Numbered from the stretch's first letter, positions 34,581-44,077 are shown. The stretch is DNA of 64,000 bases from Syntrophaceae bacterium (GCA_018436925.1 JAHDKI010000004.1:1-64000); one strand, 5' to 3'. Numbers and translations are program-made. Notes: generated by a model not told the origin, from the letters alone.

Positions 34581-36194
34581 TTAAAAATCATGAAAGTCGC
34601 TTCTTGTCGTTTTGTCTTCGATCATCGCGGCAGGCTTCTTTTCCGGCTGCTTTGCTCTGGCGACCGTCTTTTTTTCAGCGGAGACGGGAATCCGGAGCCC
34701 GGTCGGCTTATGGTCGTCCTGGTCGGTTTTAAAAATGGACATAATGCTCGCGAGATTCTCCGCGTTGCCGGCTGTCTGCTGCGTGGAGATGTTCATCTCC
34801 GCAATGGCTTTGTTGACCTGGTCCACGCCTTGGGCCTGTTCGGTCGACGCCGCGGCGATTTCGCCCATCAGATCGACGACCTTATTGGCGTTTTGCGTGA
34901 CCGAGTCGAATGCCTGGCTGGTGGCGGTGACAAGGCCCTCTCCATTTCGGACTTTATGGACAATGTCGCTGATGAGATTTGACGATCCCTTGGCCGATTC
35001 CGTTGCCCGCATCGCCAGATTGCGGACTTCATCGGCCACGACGGCAAATCCCGCGCCGGCTTCACCGGCGCGCGCCGCTTCCACTGAAGCATTGAGCGCC
35101 AGCAGATTGGTCTGGAAGGCGATCTCATCAATGCTTTTGACGATCTTTTGGGTTTGTTCGCTGGCCTGGGCGATCTCTTTCATGGATTGCGTCAAACCCT
35201 GCATGGACGAATTGGCTTCGGTGATGGCGTTGCGCGCGGTGATCATCAGTTGGTTGGCCGCCTGGGTGTTAGAGGCGTTCTGCCTCGTCATGGAGGCGAT
35301 TTCATCCAACGATGCCGAGGTTTCCTCAATGGCCGCCGCCTCTTGGGAAGAGGCGTCCGACAGAACGGCGGAAATTTCCAGAGCGTGTCCGACCGCGCCG
35401 TTCATTTTTTCCCGCATGGTGTTGACCGAGCGAGCCAACGCGCCGATTTCATCTTTATTGTGTACATGAACGCTCTGGGTCAAATCGCCTTCGGCGAGCT
35501 TGCTTAAGACGCCGATGGTCTGATTGATGGGGGCCAGCACCATCCGGGTGATGAAAATGGTGATGGCGAAGGATAAAATGACCGCCGCGACGACAAACAC
35601 GGCAAACAGCATCATCGTGAAGTTAAATGAGGTCATGGCAAGGTCATAGCGCTCTTTGCTGAGCTTGTCTTCGAAGGTCAGCAAATCCCGAAGAAAGTTT
35701 AACAGCTCCTGATACTTTCCGTCCGTCATCGACATCAACTGGATGGCGGTGTTGACATCCACTTCGGACGTGTCCAGCACACCCAGAACGCCTTTTTGAT
35801 AGTCCACAAGATTGTCCAGGGCCGCCTTGAAAAGCTTTTGTTCCTCTTGGGTCAGCAGATTCGATGCCAGAAGCGATTTAATCAGGCTGAGGTCTTCATT
35901 GAGTATGGCCTTTTGTTCGCTGATGGCTTTCTGAACGATCGTGTTGTCGTAGTTGACGCGGATCCAGTTGAGAATGCGCGAGAGATTGCCTTGCACGGCG
36001 GTAATGTCATTGAGAATCTTTGCGCTGTGCTGATACTGCTTAAACCGGTTGTTATAGATGTCGGCCAGCGCATTTTTCTGCATCGACAGACTGAGGTAGG
36101 CGCCGACGGACAGCAGGATTAAAAAAATCAAAACAATGATCGGCGCGATCAGCATTTTGACCGCAAGCTTCAAATTATTGAAGAATTGCTTCAT
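34581..36194 (-). CDS. Methyl-accepting chemotaxis protein (4HB sensor, HAMP)
   Basis: A 537-residue chemoreceptor. Membrane helix 1 (about 13-36), a periplasmic four-helix-bundle sensor domain, membrane helix 2 (about 187-210), a HAMP domain (PINQTIGVLSKLAEGDLTQ) and a long signalling coiled coil follow. The tip contains the conserved EIAFQTNLLALNASVEAARAG stretch. The C-terminal tail holds no clear CheR-binding pentapeptide. ATG 36194 follows GGAGG; the longer frame upstream has no ribosome site. With the Cache protein it may form a two-part periplasmic sensor. Confidence 0.93.
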   Translation of the reverse strand: MKQFFNNLKLAVKMLIAPIIVLIFLILLSVGAYLSLSMQKNALADIYNNRFKQYQHSAKILNDITAVQGNLSRILNWIRVNYDNTIVQKAISEQKAILNEDLSLIKSLLASNLLTQEEQKLFKAALDNLVDYQKGVLGVLDTSEVDVNTAIQLMSMTDGKYQELLNFLRDLLTFEDKLSKERYDLAMTSFNFTMMLFAVFVVAAVILSFAITIFITRMVLAPINQTIGVLSKLAEGDLTQSVHVHNKDEIGALARSVNTMREKMNGAVGHALEISAVLSDASSQEAAAIEETSASLDEIASMTRQNASNTQAANQLMITARNAITEANSSMQGLTQSMKEIAQASEQTQKIVKSIDEIAFQTNLLALNASVEAARAGEAGAGFAVVADEVRNLAMRATESAKGSSNLISDIVHKVRNGEGLVTATSQAFDSVTQNANKVVDLMGEIAAASTEQAQGVDQVNKAIAEMNISTQQTAGNAENLASIMSIFKTDQDDHKPTGLRIPVSAEKKTVARAKQPEKKPAAMIEDKTTRSDFHDF

Positions 36195-36366
36195 ACGTAT
36201 TCCTCCGCGATATGATGACTGGGTGAGAAGTCTGAAAAGGTTTGCGAACAAAGATTGATGTGACCCGTTTCCATGTGCCTGTGCCGCACCGGGGATATAT
36301 TGGCGAGTCCCGATGGCGCTTCCGCAATGTATGTCGTCCGAATCGTCAAATAACTTTAATAGTTTT

Positions 36367-36397
36367 AAAAAAAATCTGCCCTCTGCGGCTGCGGAGG
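36367..36397 (-). terminator. Terminator-like hairpin between the sigma-54 activator and chemoreceptor genes
   Basis: Stem CCTCTGC / GCGGAGG (one G-U pair) with loop GGCT, followed on the minus strand by eight T at 36374-36367. A second hairpin GGGCC-CGAAA-GGCCC lies at 36407-36421. The 436-base gap (36195-36630) between the two genes shows nothing else that could be identified. The pair could terminate the activator message or form a leader element of the chemoreceptor gene. Confidence 0.6.
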
Positions 36398-36630
36398 TTC
36401 CTTTATGGGCCCGAAAGGCCCGACCGGCGCCAAGCTTTTGGAGAATCATTATTTATATCAGAGACATGCGTACTTTGGCGTCAAGGCTTCAGGGAAGGAT
36501 AGGGGGTAAGGTGGGGCATAAAAGGTTCAACGATGCGACGCCTCAGGACCGATCTCGGGGCGCCAATGGCAGGGCCGCGAGCGACGGCCGGAGTTGCCGC
36601 GTCCATGGAGCGGCGCGCTGCAGACGATGG

Positions 36631-38652
36631 TTATTCCAGGCCGTACTCTTTCAGTTTGCGGTACAGAGTGCTGCGGGCGATATTCATTTTTTCGGCGATT
36701 TTGTTGCGGGGAATGTCCATTTTCATCATGTTGAGGATCATCGCCTTTTCCTGTTCCTGGCGGCTTGGAAGGGCCGGGTTGTAGGATTCCCGGTAGCGCC
36801 AGTGCGCGATTTCGTGGGGAATCAGCTCGGCGGTCAGGCGGCCGTTTTGCGCGACGTTCATCATGCGTTCAATGACATTTTGCAGTTCGCGGATATTGCC
36901 CGGCCAGGGGTAGTTCTCCAGAATCGCCAGGACGTCTTCGTTGACGCGCGTAATATGTTTCCCCAATGCATCCCGATATTTGCGAATGAACGCGTCGACG
37001 AGAATCGGGATGTCGTCCGCCCGCTCGCGAAGCGGCACCGTTTCGATGCAAAAAACATTCAACCGGTAGTACAAATCGCTGCGGAAGGTTCCCTTTTTGA
37101 TTTCTTCGAGCAGATTTTTGTTGGTGGCGGAGATAATCCGGACATTCACCGGACGGGTGCTGGTGCCTCCCACCCGGACGATGGACCGCTCTTCCACGAC
37201 GCGCAGAAGCGCTGTTTGAAACTCCAGCGACGTTTCGGCAATTTCATCGAAGAAAATCGTTCCGCCGTCGGCAAGTTCGAATTTTCCCGTGCTGCCGCCC
37301 CGCCTTGATCCGGTAAAAGCGCCTTCGGAATGGCCGAACAACTCGCTCGCGATGAGGTCCCGCGGAATCGAGGCGCAGTTGATGGCGATAAACGGGCCGT
37401 TGCGCCGGCTGCCCTCGTTGTGAATCGCCTGGGCGAACAAATCTTTTCCGGTGCCGCTTTCCCCGAGCAGCAAGACATTGGAATCGCTGCGGGCCGCGAT
37501 GCGGGCATGATCGACCGTTTTGAGAAACTTTTCATTGCGTCCGCTGATGTCTTCAATGCGATAGGCGGCTTTCGCCCCGATCATCCGGGTGGCCATTTTC
37601 CGGACTCTTTTGAGTTCCTGTAGAATCAGCATCCGGCCGATGACGCGCCCGTCGGGGGTCTCGATCGGACTGGCGCTCACGGTGAGATCCCGTTCGGAAA
37701 AACGAGAGGTGATGCGGATTTCATCATCGGCGACGACCTTGTCGCCCAGGGCGATTTGAAAAAAATCTTCGTTTTCCCGGCCCCAGATTTCCCGGATGTT
37801 TTTTCCTGTAACGCCCGGATCCAGGCCGAGAATGGCCAGCGCCTTGTCGTTGGCCATGACGATTCCGCCGCTTTGATCCACCGCGACAAGCGCTTCGGGA
37901 ATCGCCGCCAGAAGCGCCTGCTGATAGCCGGCGGCGACGGTCGCCGCTTCGAGAGCCGCCTGGGTTTTGAGGCTGTTTTCAATAGCTTGGGCCAGCGACA
38001 CCGCCAGCGACAGCGTGTCGGGGTTGGTTCCGTAATAAGAGGAGACCAGCGAGACGCCTCCGATAAAATCGCCCTGCGGGCTGAAGATCGGCGCGCTTGA
38101 CGCGGTTTCTCCATGATAGGCGCGATTGTAGTGCTGCGGTCCGAAAAACTGGACGGGCTTTTTGTGCGCTAAAACCTGGGCAAAGGCGTTGGCGCCGGCG
38201 ATTTCTTCCCGCCACGACGCGCCCGGGACCAGCCGGACGGCGAGCGCGATTTTCTTGTAATCCGGAGCGACATCCACATGAAGCAGATAGCCTTCTTCGC
38301 AAAACAGGCAGATGAGAAAACGCGATCCTTCAACAAACTTCTTAAAATCGGCGATGATAGGCAAGGCGGCCTGAAGCAGGGTGTCGTGACGAACCAATAG
38401 ATCCTGCAAATCTGTCGCATCCAAAATCGGCGGAAGGGGTTTTTTTCTGGCGTCTTGTTTGCGGCTGCGGCACCGCCGCCAGGCGGCGAGGATATCTGCG
38501 GGAATGATATCCGGGGCGACATCGTCAAGTCCTGCAACGAACTTCTCCCACTGTGAACGGATCTCCGAGAATTTCTTCTCATAATAGGTGTGCAAAGCGG
38601 AAAGCCGCTTTTTGTAAGGCAGCACGTAGTCGGATGGTTTGTCACAATCCAT
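36631..38652 (-). CDS. Sigma-54-dependent transcriptional activator (AcoR/DhaR-like)
   Basis: A 673-residue activator. An N-terminal helical region is followed by a GAF-like sensor (about 85-225), a PAS domain (about 235-330), the AAA+ sigma-54 interaction domain and a C-terminal Fis-type helix-turn-helix (KIAEKMNIARSTLYRKLKEYG). The Walker A is GESGTGKD. The loop that contacts sigma-54 reads GAFTGS instead of the consensus GAFTGA. ATG 38652 is chosen from an AGGGAG site. The divergent region at 38.8-38.95 kb holds a candidate binding site and a sigma-54 promoter facing the polyester hydrolase, its likely target. Confidence 0.92.
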   Translation of the reverse strand: MDCDKPSDYVLPYKKRLSALHTYYEKKFSEIRSQWEKFVAGLDDVAPDIIPADILAAWRRCRSRKQDARKKPLPPILDATDLQDLLVRHDTLLQAALPIIADFKKFVEGSRFLICLFCEEGYLLHVDVAPDYKKIALAVRLVPGASWREEIAGANAFAQVLAHKKPVQFFGPQHYNRAYHGETASSAPIFSPQGDFIGGVSLVSSYYGTNPDTLSLAVSLAQAIENSLKTQAALEAATVAAGYQQALLAAIPEALVAVDQSGGIVMANDKALAILGLDPGVTGKNIREIWGRENEDFFQIALGDKVVADDEIRITSRFSERDLTVSASPIETPDGRVIGRMLILQELKRVRKMATRMIGAKAAYRIEDISGRNEKFLKTVDHARIAARSDSNVLLLGESGTGKDLFAQAIHNEGSRRNGPFIAINCASIPRDLIASELFGHSEGAFTGSRRGGSTGKFELADGGTIFFDEIAETSLEFQTALLRVVEERSIVRVGGTSTRPVNVRIISATNKNLLEEIKKGTFRSDLYYRLNVFCIETVPLRERADDIPILVDAFIRKYRDALGKHITRVNEDVLAILENYPWPGNIRELQNVIERMMNVAQNGRLTAELIPHEIAHWRYRESYNPALPSRQEQEKAMILNMMKMDIPRNKIAEKMNIARSTLYRKLKEYGLE

Positions 38653-38800
38653 TGTATACACTCCCTGCAAGTGTTTTCCGGGCTGCCCGGCAAGGCGCTA
38701 CATTCGCCTGCCGGAACATGAGCCGTCGCTTTCACAGTCCATGGAAAGCGCAAGAGACACAAAAAGCCGAGGAGATCGGACACAGGACCTTTGCCTCCGA

Positions 38801-38829
38801 GTGTCCCATCCTGTCTTGTTGTGAGACAC
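38801..38829. promoter_or_regulatory. Candidate upstream activator site
   Basis: Inverted repeat GTGTCCCA-N13-TGAGACAC (7 of 8 positions symmetrical) whose arms are 21 bases apart, that is two helical turns. It lies about 100 bases before the predicted sigma-54 promoter, the usual place for an activator site. A single half-site AGAGACAC is at 38753-38760. Confidence 0.5.
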
Positions 38830-38925
38830 ATCTGTTGCACCGGGGCGGTTCAGATGTGAATGCACTCGATACGAATTATTCGAAAAACCTCCGTTATTTC
38901 AAGATGATAAAAAAATACCGACCTG

Positions 38926-38942
38926 CTGGCACGGAGCTTGAA
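38926..38942 (+). promoter_or_regulatory. Predicted sigma-54 promoter
   Basis: CTGGCACGGAGCTTGAA: a full -24 TGGCAC (38927-38932) and a -12 TTGAA (38938-38942), against the consensus TGGCAC-N5-TTGCA. It has the correct spacing, with one mismatch in the -12 box. The promoter faces the secreted hydrolase about 700 bases away, with no convincing gene between. Confidence 0.65.
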
Positions 38943-39645
38943 ATGTATTACACCGTTTTCAAGACGTTCAGTTGCAAGGCTCAGCATCGCGTTTCATCGA
39001 AGGGAATGAGAATTTGCCAAAGAGCTTCAACCGAACTAACTGCAAATATTTGACATCCTTAATTTATTTTGCCGGGACTGCCAAACGAGGATGCTCATAA
39101 CACACCCGGTGCGGATTGATCAAGCGGTTTTTGCCCTTCAGCGTCAAGCGCCGCTGCGGCAGCGGAGGCGAAAAGCGAAAAGTTGAATAAAGGCGGGACC
39201 ATGGACGGACCTGCCTGGAAAAGAGATTGTGTTTTGTGGAGAGATTCATGGTTGCAATCGGACACGACACTGTCTCATGAGCGCGGGGAAGGGATTTTCG
39301 TTTTTTAATGACGTCGTGTGATGACGCAGATTTGTCCCAGGGAAGTTTCCAGAAAACGCTGTCCTCAAAAAAAAGGATTTTTTTGGGAGGCAACCTTCAG
39401 GGAAGAGGGGGTTTGGAACAGGGACATGAACAAGGGGCTTTGGGGAAGCCCCTTGTTCAACAAAAACTTCTCTATTTTGGAGATTTAGGCGGAAAGGATA
39501 CATTGAGGGGTTCGGGATGGATCCCCGACGGGTTATGAAAGATTTGAACCGGGCAACCCTTATGCGGAATGATGAGATTGGGGATAAAAGCGTAAGAGAC
39601 ATCGAAATCAAAATGCAGAAATCAAAGCAAGGAGGGAATTTTGTT
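38943..39645 (+). other. Long leader/intergenic region before the polyester hydrolase
   Basis: About 700 bases with no convincing gene. Short frames here lack ribosome sites and family features. The region holds the hairpin at 39427-39457 and a GGAGGG site at 39631 for the gene at 39646. It is AT-richer than the neighbouring genes. Confidence 0.5.
39427..39457. repeat. Perfect 13-bp stem-loop in the hydrolase leader
   Basis: GAACAAGGGGCTT / AAGCCCCTTGTTC with loop TGGGG. No T run follows on either strand, so it is not a standard terminator. It may be an mRNA-stability or regulatory hairpin, or a repeat family member. Confidence 0.6.
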
Positions 39646-40578
39646 ATGAAGAGAAGATCCATTCAAAAACTTGTCGTTTTTGCGGTCATGTGCCTTTTCC
39701 TGATGGGTGTGTCAGTCACCGGTTATGCTCAAACCTGTCCTGCCGGCGCCATCTGCCGGGATGAAGCGCCCGGCGCTTACACCGGAAACGGTCCTTACGG
39801 CTATTCCAGCTATACGCTTCCCTGGACGAGTTATTCCGCCGGCGCGACTGTGTATTATCCCCGGACGGCCACCGCCCCGTTCTCGGCCATCGTTTTCATG
39901 CAGCCCTACACCGGCACGCAGGCGATGAACTATGCCTGGGGGCCCTGGTTTGCGTCTCACGGCATCGTTTATGTGAATTGCGATTCCACCACTACGCTCG
40001 ACACCGTCGATTCGAGGGCCACTCAGCAGATGAACGCGATCAACGCGCTAAAAAATGAAAACAACCGCTCGGCCAGTCCGCTGTACCGGAAGCTCGACAC
40101 GAGCAGAATCGGCGTGATGGGCTGGTCGATGGGCGGCGGCGCCTCCTGGATCAATTCGGCCAACAGTTCAATTAAAACCGCTATGTCACTGGCCGGCCAC
40201 AACCTGACGGCCGTGAGCATCTACAAAAGCGGCCGTTACACGAAATGCCCCACCATGATCTTCAGCGGCCTTCTGGATACAACGTACCTGGGCGGCATGG
40301 GGCAGTCCGAGGGCGTCTATCGCAACATTCCTTCGGGAATCGCCAAGATTCACTATGAAGTCCGCAGCGCCGGCCATATGGCCTGGGGGTCTCCGACCTC
40401 CGCCAGCTCCAATGTGGCGAAAATCGCGCTGGCCTTCCAGAAGACCTTCCTCGACGGCGATACGCGGTGGGCGGCCTATCTGACCCAGCCCAGCGACGCG
40501 TCGACCTGGAACACCGCCAGCCTGCCGTCGACAGGCGGGACCACGCCCGATTACCCCTGGTGGTACTGGTGGCGTTAG
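39646..40578 (+). CDS. Secreted PETase/cutinase-family polyester hydrolase
   Basis: A 310-residue exported alpha/beta hydrolase with a signal peptide (1-29, ending GYAQ). The mature protein follows the cutinase/PET-hydrolase plan closely: PYGYSSYTLPW, the oxyanion tyrosine in PYTG (Y88), WGPWFASHG, the SRATQQM block, and the nucleophile elbow GWSMGGGAS (S161). The triad is completed by D211 and H244. By alignment from memory to Ideonella PETase, the position of the mobile tryptophan is H185. The family-typical disulfide pairs are absent; C31 and C37 near the N-terminus may pair. GGAGGG at 39631 sets the start. A natural substrate such as cutin, polyhydroxyalkanoate or aliphatic esters is more likely than plastic. 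Confidence 0.9.
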   Translation: MKRRSIQKLVVFAVMCLFLMGVSVTGYAQTCPAGAICRDEAPGAYTGNGPYGYSSYTLPWTSYSAGATVYYPRTATAPFSAIVFMQPYTGTQAMNYAWGPWFASHGIVYVNCDSTTTLDTVDSRATQQMNAINALKNENNRSASPLYRKLDTSRIGVMGWSMGGGASWINSANSSIKTAMSLAGHNLTAVSIYKSGRYTKCPTMIFSGLLDTTYLGGMGQSEGVYRNIPSGIAKIHYEVRSAGHMAWGSPTSASSNVAKIALAFQKTFLDGDTRWAAYLTQPSDASTWNTASLPSTGGTTPDYPWWYWWR

Positions 40579-40633
40579 AATTGGCCAGGCCGGTTTGACG
40601 GTTTTTCTAAACGGAATTCAAGGATGAATTTCA

Positions 40634-40684
40634 GGTCTCCGGGGCGGAATTTGTGCAAAACCCCGGAGACCGCCTTTTATTTTT
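40634..40684 (+). terminator. Rho-independent terminator of the polyester hydrolase gene
   Basis: Perfect 11-base stem GGTCTCCGGGG / CCCCGGAGACC with a 16-base loop, then GCC and a TTTTATTTTT tail. Confidence 0.92.
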
Positions 40685-40944
40685 AAGCCGGTCTGTTTTG
40701 TGAAGAGTTTCTTGTTCTTTCATCGGATCATGCCGCGCTGCGCGCTTTGGCGACATGCGATTCTAAAATCCGATCAGCCCATTTTTTTAGATGGACGGGA
40801 TCAACGCCCGGAAGGTTGAAAACCCATCACCTGATCCCGTCGGGGGTCTTCTTTGACGGAGGCCTGCCCTCCGGCGGACGCGGCGCTCAGGGAAACGAAA
40901 CTAATCTTAGCTTCTAAGAAAAAAATCATTCATAATGTGTCCGG

Positions 40945-40976
40945 AAATAAAAAACCCGGCCGCCTGGGCCGGGTTT
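40945..40976 (-). terminator. Rho-independent terminator of the por-nuo operon
   Basis: Minus-strand stem AAACCCGGCC / GGCCGGGTTT with a 5-base loop, followed by a T-rich tail (TTTTTTATTT), 16 bases after the last gene of the operon. Confidence 0.92.
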
Positions 40977-40992
40977 CGAAGACAATCGGGTG

Positions 40993-41706
40993 TTATCGGC
41001 ATTCCGTGCAGACGGATAATTCTTCGAAGGACGTGCCGGTTTTTTTGCTGATGAATTTCAGCTGATCGACCGGAGCAAAGAATTTTCCGCATTTCGAACA
41101 GGCCTGCATTTTAAACGTGCGGCCCCAAATTTTACGTTTATCGCCGGTTGAGGTCATGACGATGTGATCGGTCGGGCAGACATAAGCGCATGCGCCGCAT
41201 CCGATGCAGGCCTCGGATTGCTCCATAAACGGCGTGCCCACCGTCTTGTGAGAACCGCGGGCAAAAAGACCGATGGCGCTGACACCCACGACTTCCTCGC
41301 AAACGCGGACGCAGGACCGGCATAAAATACACGTGCCCTTGTCGGTATCCAGCGCAAATCGAAGCTGAGGGGCAATGCCCATCTCTTGGGCCATCTTCTG
41401 CAGAAGACCGGATTCCGGGCAACGGGCCAGAAGCAATTCCATCACCAGCCTGCGGACATTTTGCACGCGGTCGCTTTTCGTGTTGACGACCAGACCCTCT
41501 TCGACTCCATACAGACAGGAGGTAACAATCCGCGTCCGGTTGCCTTTTTTAATTTCCACCACGCACAGCCGGCAGGCTCCGGAGCGGGATACGGATTCAT
41601 GCGCGCACAGGGTCGGCACCGAAATTCCCGCACCGCGGATGGCTTCCAGAAGCATCGTGCCTTCGGTCGCCGCTACGTTTTTTCCGTCAATGATCATATT
41701 TACCAT
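40993..41706 (-). CDS. NuoG/HoxU-like iron-sulfur subunit with C-terminal zinc-ribbon-like end
   Basis: An electron-transfer protein of about 237 residues. It has an N-terminal [2Fe-2S] ferredoxin domain (C-x10-C-x2-C in LCAHESVSRSGACRLC), a HxxxC-type NuoG cluster region, two [4Fe-4S] motifs (CILCRSCVRVC and CIGCGACAYVCP), and a C-terminal CxxC...CxxC knuckle (CSKCGKFF... CTECR). The catalytic part of NuoG or of [FeFe] hydrogenase is absent. It ends the seven-gene operon and should pass electrons between the NuoF-like flavoprotein and a partner, most simply the 2-oxoacid oxidoreductase encoded upstream. ATG 41706 is the likely start. Confidence 0.85.
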   Translation of the reverse strand: MVNMIIDGKNVAATEGTMLLEAIRGAGISVPTLCAHESVSRSGACRLCVVEIKKGNRTRIVTSCLYGVEEGLVVNTKSDRVQNVRRLVMELLLARCPESGLLQKMAQEMGIAPQLRFALDTDKGTCILCRSCVRVCEEVVGVSAIGLFARGSHKTVGTPFMEQSEACIGCGACAYVCPTDHIVMTSTGDKRKIWGRTFKMQACSKCGKFFAPVDQLKFISKKTGTSFEELSVCTECR

Positions 41707-41721
41707 GGTTTCTTCCACCTC

Positions 41722-43569
41722 TTATTTCACCAGTATGGCGTCAAATTTGCAGCTTTCGATGCAGGCGCCGCAACGGGTGCAAAGATCGTTGTTGATCGTA
41801 TGCGCCTGCTTCTTTTCGCCGGTAATGGCTTGCACCGGACAAACCCGGCTGCACAGCGTGCAGCCCGTGCACTTTTCAGGATCGATGCTGTAGGTGATCA
41901 GCGCCTTGCACACACCCGCCGGGCAGCGATGTTCCCGAATATGCGCGTCGTATTCCTGCCGGAAATATTTGATCGTGCTTAAAACCGGGTTGGGCGCGGA
42001 GCCGCCTAAAGCGCAAAGCGATCCGTCGGCCACGCCGGTGGAGAGATGTTCCAAGAGCTCAACATCGCCCTCCTTGCCTTTTCCCGCGCAGATGTCTTCG
42101 AGAATTTCACGCATCCTTCGCACGCCTTCCCGGCAGGGAACGCACTTGCCGCAGGACTCCTCCTGTAAAAAGGCCAGGAAGTATTTCGCCACATCAACCA
42201 TGCAGGATTTGTCGTCCATGACGATCATGCCGCCCGAGCCCATCATCGAGCCGACTTCGTAGAGCTTGTCGAAATCGACGGGCAGGTCCAGAAGGCTCTC
42301 AGGAATGCAGCCGCCGGAGGGACCGCCGGTTTGCACCGCCTTGAACTTGCGGCCGTTCGGGATGCCGCCGCCCATATCATAGATGATTTCCCGAAGCGTC
42401 ATGCCCATCGGCACTTCAATGAGGCCGGTGTTGTTGATCTTGCCCACCAGGGAAAAGATCTTCGTGCCTTTGGAGCCTTCCGTGCCGATCGAGGCGTACC
42501 AGTCGGCGCCGCGGGTGATGATCAGCGGCACGTTGGCCCAGGTTTCCACGTTGTTCAAAACGGTCGGCTTGTCCCACAGGCCTTTTTCCACCGCATGGAT
42601 GTACTTGGCTCGCGGTTCGCCCGCGCGGCCTTCGATGGAGGCGAAAAGCGCGGAAGACTCGCCGCAGACAAACGCGCCGCCGCCTTTATTGATATGGATG
42701 TCAAAAGAAAAATCGGTGCCCAGAATATTTTTCCCCAAAAGCCCCGCTTCCTTGGCGGCGGCAATGGCCATCGTCAGGTGCAAGACGGCCAGAGGATACT
42801 CGTTTCTCACGTAAATATAGCCTTCCGATGCGCCGATGGCGTAAGCGCCGATGATCATGCCCTCGAGAATGCTGTGCGGATTGCCTTCCATCAGGCTGCG
42901 GTCCATGTAAGCGCCGGGGTCGCCTTCGTCTCCGTTGGCGATGACGTATTTCGGCTCGCCGTGCGCCCGGCGGGAGCCTTCCCATTTGACGCCCGCGGCA
43001 AAACCGCCGCCGCCTCGTCCGCGCAGCCCCGCTTTTTTCACTTCACTGATGACCCCTTCGGGGGTGAATTCGGACAGGGTTTTGGCCAGCGCCGAATAGC
43101 CGCCGATAATCAGGTAATCTTCGATGCGGGTGGGATCGATCATGCCGTTTTGCCCGAATACGAGGCGCAGCTGCTTTTTGTAAAACGGCACTTCTTCTTC
43201 CTTGAGCACCGTTTGCTGAGTGTCCGGATCGCGATACAGCAGTTTTTCAAGAACTTCGCCCGATGCGACGGTTTTGGATACGATGTCGGCGACGTCTTTT
43301 TCTTTCACCTGCTGATAAAAAATCTTCTCCGGATGGATAACGACCAGCGGTCCTTTTTCGCAGAAGCCGAAACAGCCCGTGGCCCGGACTTCCACATCCA
43401 GTCCCTGTTTCTTGATTTCGGTTTCGAGTTCCTCTTTAACCTTGATGCATCCGTATCCTCGGCAGCCGGTGCCGGCGCAGATCGTCACCAATTTTTTGTT
43501 CGGGTCAAAGTCTTTCTTCAAGGTTTCCTGAAGCTGGCGCAAGGCCTGAGGATTGGAAATTTTCTTCAT
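41722..43569 (-). CDS. NuoF-like NADH-binding flavoprotein with fused ferredoxin domains
   Basis: A 615-residue NuoF/HndC/HydB-type subunit. The N-terminal thioredoxin-like [2Fe-2S] domain has [11 protein letters not shown] and [12 protein letters not shown]. The central FMN/NADH domain carries [14 protein letters not shown] and an [13 protein letters not shown] stretch. An SLBB domain follows, then the [4Fe-4S] motif [12 protein letters not shown]. The C-terminus adds two ferredoxin [4Fe-4S] motifs ([12 protein letters not shown] and [12 protein letters not shown]). Such long forms are found in electron-bifurcating hydrogenases and related complexes. It overlaps the NuoE-like gene by four bases, so the two are coupled. 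Confidence 0.92.
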   Translation of the reverse strand: MKKISNPQALRQLQETLKKDFDPNKKLVTICAGTGCRGYGCIKVKEELETEIKKQGLDVEVRATGCFGFCEKGPLVVIHPEKIFYQQVKEKDVADIVSKTVASGEVLEKLLYRDPDTQQTVLKEEEVPFYKKQLRLVFGQNGMIDPTRIEDYLIIGGYSALAKTLSEFTPEGVISEVKKAGLRGRGGGGFAAGVKWEGSRRAHGEPKYVIANGDEGDPGAYMDRSLMEGNPHSILEGMIIGAYAIGASEGYIYVRNEYPLAVLHLTMAIAAAKEAGLLGKNILGTDFSFDIHINKGGGAFVCGESSALFASIEGRAGEPRAKYIHAVEKGLWDKPTVLNNVETWANVPLIITRGADWYASIGTEGSKGTKIFSLVGKINNTGLIEVPMGMTLREIIYDMGGGIPNGRKFKAVQTGGPSGGCIPESLLDLPVDFDKLYEVGSMMGSGGMIVMDDKSCMVDVAKYFLAFLQEESCGKCVPCREGVRRMREILEDICAGKGKEGDVELLEHLSTGVADGSLCALGGSAPNPVLSTIKYFRQEYDAHIREHRCPAGVCKALITYSIDPEKCTGCTLCSRVCPVQAITGEKKQAHTINNDLCTRCGACIESCKFDAILVK

Positions 43570-44051
43570 GACTGCGCCCCCTCTTTATTGATTTTGCCGA
43601 CGATTTTATCGACTTTGGCCATCGTGACCTGTCCGTGGTATTCCGTGTTGATGACGACCACGGGGCCCAGCGCGCAGGCGCCCACGCAGTTGACGGTTTC
43701 CAGTGAAAATTTGCCGTCGGCGGAGGTCTCGCCGGGTTTGATGCCCAGCGTGCGCTCGAACTTATCCTGAATGGACGAGGCGCCGCGGACATGGCAGGCG
43801 GTGCCCATGCAGATTTTAACGACATGTTCGCCGCGCGGTTTGAGGCTAAACGCGGTGTAGAATGTGGCGACTTCGTACACGCGGCTCAGCGGAAGGTTCA
43901 TGGCGGAAGCCGCCGTTTTAAGCGCCTGCTTGGGAAGATAATTGAAGGCTTCCTGGATATCCTGCAGCACGGCGATGAGCGCGCTTTTTTCGCCTCCGTG
44001 CTTTTTGACGATTTCTCTGGTTTTGGCTGAATAATTACCGGTTTTTTTCAT
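43566..44051 (-). CDS. NuoE-like [2Fe-2S] subunit
   Basis: A 161-residue thioredoxin-like ferredoxin (NuoE/HydC/HndA). The four cluster cysteines are in [11 protein letters not shown] and [11 protein letters not shown], preceded by the helical N-domain with [13 protein letters not shown]. It overlaps the NuoF-like gene by four bases and lies 26 bases after porB of operon 2, in the same direction. Confidence 0.93.
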   Translation of the reverse strand: MKKTGNYSAKTREIVKKHGGEKSALIAVLQDIQEAFNYLPKQALKTAASAMNLPLSRVYEVATFYTAFSLKPRGEHVVKICMGTACHVRGASSIQDKFERTLGIKPGETSADGKFSLETVNCVGACALGPVVVINTEYHGQVTMAKVDKIVGKINKEGAQS

Positions 44052-44077
44052 GCTTTTCTCACCTCGGCTGTTTCGGG

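Noticed and set aside
36195..36630. Cyclic di-GMP (GEMM) riboswitch before the chemoreceptor gene
   Set aside because: Such riboswitches often precede chemoreceptors in deltaproteobacteria, but the hallmark CAGGGCAAACC...GACGCAAAGCC sequences were not found. Only two hairpins and a T run were seen.
39425..39487. A 20-codon leader peptide overlapping the hairpin
   Set aside because: An ATG exists but it has no ribosome site, and the peptide shows no attenuation-type codon run.
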